Below are positions 52,612 through 62,847 of a stretch of 64,000 nucleotides of DNA, piece by piece. The first letter of the stretch is position 1. Every line of letters starts with the position of its first letter. A program made the translations under genes and the position numbers. Below the pieces are notes generated by a model. That model made no database searches. It saw only the letters and a list, made by a program, of their open reading frames with translations, and was not told the origin of the DNA. The stretch comes from Hippasteria phrygiana (lineage: Eukaryota > Echinodermata > Asteroidea > Valvatida > Goniasteridae). The stretch spans positions 1,568,001 through 1,632,000 of the forward strand of contig JAZGUH010000451.1 of assembly GCA_037893225.1 (NCBI GenBank), given 5' to 3'.

Positions 52612-52845
52612 AACGTTAAGCAATAACAATGCAGTAAACGGAAGAACGCACACAGAGTTCACCGGAAGAAATTTGTTGCGAGGTTTGAATTTTCTCGAAG
52701 AGTTCTCACGCTATGAAGCTGGCGATGGTCTCAAATTGTTGCGCTAGATCTAAGCTACCCATACGTGTGAACATTACTGGATTTGGTCAATATCCCATTC
52801 AAATATGAACAGGGAAAGGAGGGTCGTTCATCTGAAAATGTGGCA
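52612..52845 (+). repeat. Hybrid U/W monomer marking the super-unit crossover
   Basis: The head reads GCAATAACAATG and ACCGGAAG, as in the monomer that ends the super-unit. From position 96 it has the C96, A103, C161 and CAAATATG of W, as at 47,011-47,244. The exchange must lie in 52,664-52,706, the 43 identical bases between the two diagnostic sites. This is direct evidence that in-register unequal exchange inside one monomer made the duplication. Confidence 0.92.
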
Positions 52846-55800
52846 AACGTTAAGCAGTCACAATGCAGTAAACGGAAGAACGCACACAGAGTTCACAGGA
52901 AGAAATTTGTTGCGAGGTTTGAATTTTCTCGAAGAGTTCTAACGCTGTGAAGCTGGCGATGGTCTCAAATTGTTGCGCTAGATCTAAGCTACCCATACGT
53001 GTGAAAATTACTGGATTTGGTGAATATTTCATTCAATTATGAACAGGGAAAGGAGGGTCGTTCATCTGAAAATGTGGCAAACGTTAAGCAGTCACAATGC
53101 AGTAAAAGGAAGAACGCACACAGAGTTCACGGGAAGAAATTTGTTGCGAGGTTTGAATTTTCTCGAAGAGTTCTAACGCTGTGAAGCTGGCGATGGTCTC
53201 AAATTGTTGCGCTAGATCTACCCATACGTGTGAAAATTACTGGATTTGGTCAATATCCCATTCAATTATGAACAGGGAAAGGAGGGGCGTTCATCTGAAA
53301 ATGTGGCAAACGTTAAGCAATCACAATGCAGTAAACGGAAGAACGCACACAGAGTTCACCGGAAGAAATTTGTTGCGAGGTTTGAATTTTCTCGAAGAGT
53401 TCTAACGCTGTGAAGCTGGCGATGGTCTCAAATTGTTGCGCTAGATCTAAGCTACCAATACGTGTGAAAATTGCTAGATTTGGTCAATATCCCAATAAAT
53501 TATGAACAGGGAAAGGAGGGGCGTTCATCTGAAAATGTGGCAAACGTTAAGCAGTCACAATGCAGTAAACGGGAGAACGCACACAGAGTTCACAGGATTA
53601 AATTTGTTGCGAGGTTTGAATTTTCTCGAAGAGTTCTAACGCTGTGAAGCTGGCGATGGTCTCAAATTGTTGCGCTAGATCTAAGCTACCAATACGTGTG
53701 AAAATTGCTAGATTTGGTCAATATCCCAATAAATTATGAACAGGGAAAGGAGGGGCGTTCATCTGAAAATGTGGCAAACGTTAAGCAGTCACAATGCAGT
53801 AAACGGGAGAACGCACACAGAGTTCACAGGAAGAAATTTGTTGCGAGGTTTGAATTTTCTCGAAGAGTTCTAACGCTGTGAAGCTGGCGATGGTCTCAAA
53901 TTGTTGCGCTAGATCTAAGCTACCCATACGTGTGAAAATTACTGGATTTGGTGAATATCCCATTCAATTATGAACAGGGAAAGGAGGGGCGTTCATCTGA
54001 AAATGTGGCAAACGTTAAGCAGTCACAATGCAGTAAACGGAAGAACGCACACAGAGTTCACGGGAAGAAATTTGTTGCGAGGTTTGAATTTTCTCGAAGA
54101 GTTCTCACGCTATGAAGCTGGCGATGGTCTCAAATTGTTGCGCTAGATCTAAGCTACCCATACGTGTGAACATTACTGGATTTGGTCAATATCCCATTCA
54201 AATATGAACAGGGAAAGGAGGGTCGTTCATCTGAAAATGTGGCAAACGTTAAGCAGTCACAATGCAGTAAACGGAAGAACGCACACAGAGTTCACAGGAA
54301 GAAATTTGTTGCGAGGTTTGAATTTTCTCGAAGAGTTCTAACGCTGTGAAGCTGGCGATGGTCTCAAATTGTTGCGCTAGATCTAAGCTACCCATACGTG
54401 TGAAAATTACTGGATTTGGTGAATATTTCATTCAATTATGAACAGGGAAAGGAGGGTCGTTCATCTGAAAATGTGGCAAACGTTAAGCAGTCACAATGCA
54501 GTAAAAGGAAGAACGCACACAGAGTTCACGGGAAGAAATTTGTTGCGAGGTTTGAATTTTCTCGAAGAGTTCTAACGCTGTGAAGCTGGCGATGGTCTCA
54601 AATTGTTGCGCTAGATCTACCCATACGTGTGAAAATTACTGGATTTGGTCAATATCCCATTCAATTATGAACAGGGAAAGGAGGGGCGTTCATCTGAAAA
54701 TGTGGCAAACGTTAAGCAATCACAATGCAGTAAACGGAAGAACGCACACAGAGTTCACCGGAAGAAATTTGTTGCGAGGTTTGAATTTTCTCGAAGAGTT
54801 CTAACGCTGTGAAGCTGGCGATGGTCTCAAATTGTTGCGCTAGATCTAAGCTACCAATACGTGTGAAAATTGCTAGATTTGGTCAATATCCCAATAAATT
54901 ATGAACAGGGAAAGGAGGGGCGTTCATCTGAAAATGTGGCAAACGTTAAGCAGTCACAATGCAGTAAACGGGAGAACGCACACAGAGTTCACAGGATTAA
55001 ATTTGTTGCGAGGTTTGAATTTTCTCGAAGAGTTCTAACGCTGTGAAGCTGGCGATGGTCTCAAATTGTTGCGCTAGATCTAAGCTACCAATACGTGTGA
55101 AAATTGCTAGATTTGGTCAATATCCCAATAAATTATGAACAGGGAAAGGAGGGGCGTTCATCTGAAAATGTGGCAAACGTTAAGCAGTCACAATGCAGTA
55201 AACGGGAGAACGCACACAGAGTTCACAGGAAGAAATTTGTTGCGAGGTTTGAATTTTCTCGAAGAGTTCTAACGCTGTGAAGCTGGCGATGGTCTCAAAT
55301 TGTTGCGCTAGATCTAAGCTACCCATACGTGTGAAAATTACTGGATTTGGTGAATATCCCATTCAATTATGAACAGGGAAAGGAGGGGCGTTCATCTGAA
55401 AATGTGGCAAACGTTAAGCAGTCACAATGCAGTAAACGGAAGAACGCACACAGAGTTCACGGGAAGAAATTTGTTGCGAGGTTTGAATTTTCTCGAAGAG
55501 TTCTCACGCTATGAAGCTGGCGATGGTCTCAAATTGTTGCGCTAGATCTAAGCTACCCATATGTGTGAACATTACTGGATTTGGTCAATATCCCATTCAA
55601 ATATGAACAGGGAAAGGAGGGTCGTTCATCTGAAAATGTGGCAAACGTTAAGCAGTCACAATGCAGTAAACGGAAGAACGCACACAGAGTTCACAGGAAG
55701 AAATTTGTTGCGAGGTTTGAATTTTCTCGAAGAGTTCTAACGCTGTGAAGCTGGCGATGGTCTCAAATTGTTGCGCTAGATCTAAGCTACCCATACGTGT

Positions 55801-58264
55801 GAAAATTACTGGATTTGGTGAATATTTCATTCAATTATGAACAGGGAAAGGAGGGTCGTTCATCTGAAAATGTGGCAAACGTTAAGCAGTCACAATGCAG
55901 TAAAAGGAAGAACGCACACAGAGTTCACGGGAAGAAATTTGTTGCGAGGTTTGAATTTTCTCGAAGAGTTCTAACGCTGTGAAGCTGGCGATGGTCTCAA
56001 ATTGTTGCGCTAGATCTACCCATACGTGTGAAAATTACTGGATTTGGTCAATATCCCATTCAATTATGAACAGGGAAAGGAGGGGCGTTCATCTGAAAAT
56101 GTGGCAAACGTTAAGCAATCACAATGCAGTAAACGGAAGAACGCACACAGAGTTCACCGGAAGAAATTTGTTGCGAGGTTTGAATTTTCTCGAAGAGTTC
56201 TAACGCTGTGAAGCTGGCGATGGTCTCAAATTGTTGCGCTAGATCTAAGCTACCAATACGTGTGAAAATTGCTAGATTTGGTCAATATCCCAATAAATTA
56301 TGAACAGGGAAAGGAGGGGCGTTCATCTGAAAATGTGGCAAACGTTAAGCAGTCACAATGCAGTAAACGGGAGAACGCACACAGAGTTCACAGGAAGAAA
56401 TTTGTTGCGAGGTTTGAATTTTCTCGAAGAGTTCTAACGCTGTGAAGCTGGCGATGGTCTCAAATTGTTGCGCTAGATCTAAGCTACCCATACGTGTGAA
56501 AATTACTGGATTTGGTGAATATCCCATTCAATTATGAACAGGGAAAGGAGGGGCGTTCATCTGAAAATGTGGCAAACGTTAAGCAATCACAATGCAGTAA
56601 ACGGAAGAACGCACACAGAGTTCACCGGAAGAAATTTGTTGCGAGGTTTGAATTTTCTCGAAGAGTTCTAACGCTGTGAAGCTGGCGATGGTCTCAAATT
56701 GTTGCGCTAGATCTAAGCTACCAATACGTGTGAAAATTACTGGATTTGGTCAATATCCCATTCAATTATGAACAGGGAAAGGAGGGGCGTTCATCTGAAA
56801 ATGTGGCAAACGTTAAGCAGTCACAATGCAGTAAACGGAAGAACGCACACAGAGTTCACGGGAAGAAATTTGTTGCGAGGTTTGAATTTTCTCGAAGAGT
56901 TCTCACGCTATGAAGCTGGCGATGGTCTCAAATTGTTGCGCTAGATCTAAGCTACCCATACGTGTGAACATTACTGGATTTGGTCAATATCCCATTCAAA
57001 TATGAACAGGGAAAGGAGGGTCGTTCATCTGAAAATGTGGCAAACGTTAAGCAGTCACAATGCAGTAAACGGAAGAACGCACACAGAGTTCACAGGAAGA
57101 AATTTGTTGCGAGGTTTGAATTTTCTCGAAGAGTTCTAACGCTGTGAAGCTGGCGATGGTCTCAAATTGTTGCGCTAGATCTAAGCTACCCATACGTGTG
57201 AAAATTACTGGATTTGGTGAATATTTCATTCAATTATGAACAGGGAAAGGGGGGTCGTTCATCTGAAAATGTGGCAAACGTTAAGCAGTCACAATGCAGT
57301 AAACGGAAGAACGCACACAGAGTTCACAGGAAGAAATTTGTTGCGAGGTTTGAATTTTCTCGAAGAGTTCTAACGCTGTGAAGCTGGCGATGGTCTCAAA
57401 TTGTTGCGCTAGATCTAAGCTACCCATACGTGTGAAAATTACTGGATTTGGTGAATATCCCATTCAATTATGAACAGGGAAAGGAGGGGCGTTCATCTGA
57501 AAATGTGGCAAACGTTAAGCAGTCACAATGCAGTAAACGGAAGAACGCACACAGAGTTCACGGGAAGAAATTTGTTGCGAGGTTTGAATTTTCTCGAAGA
57601 GTTCTCACGCTATGAAGCTGGCGATGGTCTCAAATTGTTGCGCTAGATCTAAGCTACCCATACGTGTGAACATTACTGGATTTGGTCAATATCCCATTCA
57701 AATATGAACAGGGAAAGGAGGGTCGTTCATCTGAAAATGTGGCAAACGTTAAGCAGTCACAATGCAGTAAACGGAAGAACGCACACAGAGTTCACAGGAA
57801 GAAATTTGTTGCGAGGTTTGAATTTTCTCGAAGAGTTCTAACGCTGTGAAGCTGGCGATGGTCTCAAATTGTTGCGCTAGATCTAAGCTACCCATACGTG
57901 TGAAAATTACTGGATTTGGTGAATATTTCATTCAATTATGAACAGGGAAAGGGGGGTCGTTCATCTGAAAATGTGGCAAACGTTAAGCAGTCACAATGCA
58001 GTAAACGGAAGAACGCACACAGAGTTCACAGGAAGAAATTTGTTGCGAGGTTTGAATTTTCTCGAAGAGTTCTAACGCTGTGAAGCTGGCGATGGTCTCA
58101 AATTGTTGCGCTAGATCTAAGCTACCCATACGTGTGAAAATTACTGGATTTGGTGAATATCCCATTCAATTATGAACAGGGAAAGGAGGGGCGTTCATCT
58201 GAAAATGTGGCAAACGTTAAGCAATAACAATGCAGTAAACGGAAGAACGCACACAGAGTTCACC
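52664..58264 (+). repeat. 5,601-bp 24-mer super-unit, copy 2
   Basis: This is the second copy, with 229-bp monomers at 53,080, 54,479 and 55,878 and the private T at 55,562 inherited from copy 1. The match continues to 58,307, then diverges at position 96 (A here, C at 52,707). Confidence 0.93.
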
Positions 58265-59805
58265 GGAAGAAATTTGTTGCGAGGTTTGAATTTTCTCGAA
58301 GAGTTCTAACGCTGTGAAGCTGGCGATGGTCTCAAATTGTTGCGCTAGATCTAAGCTACCAATACGTGTGAAAATTGCTAGATTTGGTCAATATCCCAAT
58401 AAATTATGAACAGGGAAAGGAGGGGCGTTCATCTGAAAATGTGGCAAACGTTAAGCAGTCACAATGCAGTAAACGGGAGAACGCACACAGAGTTCACAGG
58501 AAGAAATTTGTTGCGAGGTTTGAATTTTCTCGAAGAGTTCTAACGCTGTGAAGCTGGCGATGGTCTCAAATTGTTGCGCTAGATCTAAGCTACCCATACG
58601 TGTGAAAATTACTGGATTTGGTGAATATTTCATTCAATTATGAACAGGGAAAGGGGGGTCGTTCATCTGAAAATGTGGCAAACGTTAAGCAGTCACAATG
58701 CAGTAAACGGAAGAACGCACACAGAGTTCACAGGAAGAAATTTGTTGCGAGGTTTGAATTTTCTCGAAGAGTTCTAACGCTGTGAAGCTGGCGATGGTCT
58801 CAAATTGTTGCGCTAGATCTAAGCTACCCATACGTGTGAAAATTACTGGATTTGGTGAATATCCCATTCAATTATGAACAGGGAAAGGAGGGGCGTTCAT
58901 CTGAAAATGTGGCAAACGTTAAGCAGTCACAATGCAGTAAACGGAAGAACGCACACAGAGTTCACGGGAAGAAATTTGTTGCGAGGTTTGAATTTTCTCG
59001 AAGAGTTCTCACGCTATGAAGCTGGCGATGGTCTCAAATTGTTGCGCTAGATCTAAGCTACCCATACGTGTGAACATTACTGGATTTGGTCAATATCCCA
59101 TTCAAATATGAACAGGGAAAGGAGGGTCGTTCATCTGAAAATGTGGCAAACGTTAAGCAGTCACAATGCAGTAAACGGAAGAACGCACACAGAGTTCACA
59201 GGAAGAAATTTGTTGCGAGGTTTGAATTTTCTCGAAGAGTTCTAACGCTGTGAAGCTGGCGATGGTCTCAAATTGTTGCGCTAGATCTAAGCTACCCATA
59301 CGTGTGAAAATTACTGGATTTGGTTAATATTTCATTCAATTATGAACAGGGAAAGGGGGGTCGTTCATCTGAAAATGTGGCAAACGTTAAGCAGTCACAA
59401 TGCAGTAAACGGAAGAACGCACACAGAGTTCACAGGAAGAAATTTGTTGCGAGGTTTGAATTTTCTCGAAGAGTTCTAACGCTGTGAAGCTGGAGATGGT
59501 CTCAAATTGTTGCGCTAGATCTAAGCTACCCATACGTGTGAAAATTACTGGATTTGGTGAATATCCCATTCAATTATGAACAGGGAAAGGAGGGGCGTTC
59601 ATCTGAAAATGTGGCAAACGTTAAGCAATAACAATGCAGTAAACGGAAGAACGCACACAGAGTTCACCGGAAGAAATTTGTTGCGAGGTTTGAATTTTCT
59701 CGAAGAGTTCTAACGCTGTGAAGCTGGCGATGGTCTCAAATTGTTGCGCTAGATCTAAGCTACCAATACGTGTGAAAATTGCTAGATTTGGTCAATATCC
59801 CAATA
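56764..59805 (+). repeat. 3,042-bp 13-mer HOR, copy 1
   Basis: Bases 56,764-59,880 match 59,806-62,922 at offset 3,042, exactly 13 monomers. The unit is mainly W-K-S trimers (702 bp), with K ends reading GGGGGGTCG. It overlaps the end of the 5,601-bp copy 2, so this repeat formed from super-unit sequence. Private differences in this copy are GGTTAAT near 59,323 and CTGGAGATGG near 59,492. Confidence 0.9.
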
Positions 59806-62800
59806 AATTATGAACAGGGAAAGGAGGGGCGTTCATCTGAAAATGTGGCAAACGTTAAGCAGTCACAATGCAGTAAACGGAAGAACGCACACAGAGTTCA
59901 CGGGAAGAAATTTGTTGCGAGGTTTGAATTTTCTCGAAGAGTTCTCACGCTATGAAGCTGGCGATGGTCTCAAATTGTTGCGCTAGATCTAAGCTACCCA
60001 TACGTGTGAACATTACTGGATTTGGTCAATATCCCATTCAAATATGAACAGGGAAAGGAGGGTCGTTCATCTGAAAATGTGGCAAACGTTAAGCAGTCAC
60101 AATGCAGTAAACGGAAGAACGCACACAGAGTTCACAGGAAGAAATTTGTTGCGAGGTTTGAATTTTCTCGAAGAGTTCTAACGCTGTGAAGCTGGCGATG
60201 GTCTCAAATTGTTGCGCTAGATCTAAGCTACCCATACGTGTGAAAATTACTGGATTTGGTGAATATTTCATTCAATTATGAACAGGGAAAGGGGGGTCGT
60301 TCATCTGAAAATGTGGCAAACGTTAAGCAGTCACAATGCAGTAAACGGAAGAACGCACACAGAGTTCACAGGAAGAAATTTGTTGCGAGGTTTGAATTTT
60401 CTCGAAGAGTTCTAACGCTGTGAAGCTGGCGATGGTCTCAAATTGTTGCGCTAGATCTAAGCTACCCATACGTGTGAAAATTACTGGATTTGGTGAATAT
60501 CCCATTCAATTATGAACAGGGAAAGGAGGGGCGTTCATCTGAAAATGTGGCAAACGTTAAGCAGTCACAATGCAGTAAACGGAAGAACGCACACAGAGTT
60601 CACGGGAAGAAATTTGTTGCGAGGTTTGAATTTTCTCGAAGAGTTCTCACGCTATGAAGCTGGCGATGGTCTCAAATTGTTGCGCTAGATCTAAGCTACC
60701 CATACGTGTGAACATTACTGGATTTGGTCAATATCCCATTCAAATATGAACAGGGAAAGGAGGGTCGTTCATCTGAAAATGTGGCAAACGTTAAGCAGTC
60801 ACAATGCAGTAAACGGAAGAACGCACACAGAGTTCACAGGAAGAAATTTGTTGCGAGGTTTGAATTTTCTCGAAGAGTTCTAACGCTGTGAAGCTGGCGA
60901 TGGTCTCAAATTGTTGCGCTAGATCTAAGCTACCCATACGTGTGAAAATTACTGGATTTGGTGAATATTTCATTCAATTATGAACAGGGAAAGGGGGGTC
61001 GTTCATCTGAAAATGTGGCAAACGTTAAGCAGTCACAATGCAGTAAACGGAAGAACGCACACAGAGTTCACAGGAAGAAATTTGTTGCGAGGTTTGAATT
61101 TTCTCGAAGAGTTCTAACGCTGTGAAGCTGGCGATGGTCTCAAATTGTTGCGCTAGATCTAAGCTACCCATACGTGTGAAAATTACTGGATTTGGTGAAT
61201 ATCCCATTCAATTATGAACAGGGAAAGGAGGGGCGTTCATCTGAAAATGTGGCAAACGTTAAGCAATAACAATGCAGTAAACGGAAGAACGCACACAGAG
61301 TTCACCGGAAGAAATTTGTTGCGAGGTTTGAATTTTCTCGAAGAGTTCTAACGCTGTGAAGCTGGCGATGGTCTCAAATTGTTGCGCTAGATCTAAGCTA
61401 CCAATACGTGTGAAAATTGCTAGATTTGGTCAATATCCCAATAAATTATGAACAGGGAAAGGAGGGGCGTTCATCTGAAAATGTGGCAAACGTTAAGCAG
61501 TCACAATGCAGTAAACGGGAGAACGCACACAGAGTTCACAGGAAGAAATTTGTTGCGAGGTTTGAATTTTCTCGAAGAGTTCTAACGCTGTGAAGCTGGC
61601 GATGGTCTCAAATTGTTGCGCTAGATCTAAGCTACCCATACGTGTGAAAATTACTGGATTTGGTGAATATTTCATTCAATTATGAACAGGGAAAGGGGGG
61701 TCGTTCATCTGAAAATGTGGCAAACGTTAAGCAGTCACAATGCAGTAAACGGAAGAACGCACACAGAGTTCACAGGAAGAAATTTGTTGCGAGGTTTGAA
61801 TTTTCTCGAAGAGTTCTAACGCTGTGAAGCTGGCGATGGTCTCAAATTGTTGCGCTAGATCTAAGCTACCCATACGTGTGAAAATTACTGGATTTGGTGA
61901 ATATCCCATTCAATTATGAACAGGGAAAGGAGGGGCGTTCATCTGAAAATGTGGCAAACGTTAAGCAGTCACAATGCAGTAAACGGAAGAACGCACACAG
62001 AGTTCACGGGAAGAAATTTGTTGCGAGGTTTGAATTTTCTCGAAGAGTTCTCACGCTATGAAGCTGGCGATGGTCTCAAATTGTTGCGCTAGATCTAAGC
62101 TACCCATACGTGTGAACATTACTGGATTTGGTCAATATCCCATTCAAATATGAACAGGGAAAGGAGGGTCGTTCATCTGAAAATGTGGCAAACGTTAAGC
62201 AGTCACAATGCAGTAAACGGAAGAACGCACACAGAGTTCACAGGAAGAAATTTGTTGCGAGGTTTGAATTTTCTCGAAGAGTTCTAACGCTGTGAAGCTG
62301 GCGATGGTCTCAAATTGTTGCGCTAGATCTAAGCTACCCATACGTGTGAAAATTACTGGATTTGGTGAATATTTCATTCAATTATGAACAGGGAAAGGGG
62401 GGTCGTTCATCTGAAAATGTGGCAAACGTTAAGCAGTCACAATGCAGTAAACGGAAGAACGCACACAGAGTTCACAGGAAGAAATTTGTTGCGAGGTTTG
62501 AATTTTCTCGAAGAGTTCTAACGCTGTGAAGCTGGCGATGGTCTCAAATTGTTGCGCTAGATCTAAGCTACCCATACGTGTGAAAATTACTGGATTTGGT
62601 GAATATCCCATTCAATTATGAACAGGGAAAGGAGGGGCGTTCATCTGAAAATGTGGCAAACGTTAAGCAATAACAATGCAGTAAACGGAAGAACGCACAC
62701 AGAGTTCACCGGAAGAAATTTGTTGCGAGGTTTGAATTTTCTCGAAGAGTTCTAACGCTGTGAAGCTGGCGATGGTCTCAAATTGTTGCGCTAGATCTAA

Positions 62801-62847
62801 GCTACCAATACGTGTGAAAATTGCTAGATTTGGTCAATATCCCAATA
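59806..62847 (+). repeat. 3,042-bp 13-mer HOR, copy 2
   Basis: This is the tandem copy, with the junction in 59,806-59,880 (position about 190 of one monomer to 30 of the next). A U tail CCCAATAAATT on the left is followed by a W monomer on the right. The trimeric W-K-S rhythm is at its clearest around 59,851-62,600. Confidence 0.9.
61096..61108 (+). promoter_or_regulatory. Perfect three-unit heat-shock-element motif (one example of about 270)
   Basis: GAATTTTCTCGAA fits GAAnnTTCnnGAA, the three-unit binding site of trimeric heat-shock factor (HSF). It lies at monomer positions 76-88 and is repeated in essentially all 273 monomers and in the partial last one (63,904-63,916). Reading through the window I found only two that break a unit (7,556-7,568 and 16,909-16,921). 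A fourth unit in register is absent: TTC at 92-94 is one base out of phase. That the motif is present is certain. Binding or activity is inference, since a non-functional motif would also be copied by homogenisation. Confidence 0.55.

Larger units (their letters stand above)
47063..52663 (+). repeat. 5,601-bp 24-mer super-unit, copy 1
   Basis: Bases 47,063-52,706 match 52,664-58,307 at offset 5,601 (24 monomers, three of them 229 bp: 24 x 234 - 15 = 5,601). It contains most of the hexamer triplet followed by trimeric W-K-S groups spaced 702 bases apart near 51,213-52,600. It is a second-order repeat nested over the hexamer. Confidence 0.93.

Noticed and set aside
61037..61053. CENP-B-box-like sequence around positions 16-32 in G31 monomers (A, CGGG present).
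   Set aside because: Only 6 of the 9 essential bases fit (TTC of the TTCG half is missing), and most monomers lack G31. The other CGGG at 51-54 fits worse.
61091..61101. GGTTTGAATTT resembling an RNA polymerase III B box (GGTTCGANTCC), suggesting tRNA or SINE origin.
   Set aside because: About 8 of 11 bases fit, the central C is missing, and no A box lies at a suitable distance upstream. The same bases are better explained by the GAAnnTTCnnGAA motif.
61151..61158. ACGTG in TACGTGTG as a hypoxia-response or E-box-like element in each monomer.
   Set aside because: The core is only five bases and expected by chance in a 234-bp monomer. It is changed in CCATAGGTG and CCATATGTG monomers, with no sign of constraint.
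61220..61249. A Shine-Dalgarno-like AAAGGAGG upstream of ATG in most monomers.
   Set aside because: The spacing to ATG is too long for a ribosome site, it repeats every 234 bases with no real gene after it, and the array is of eukaryotic type.
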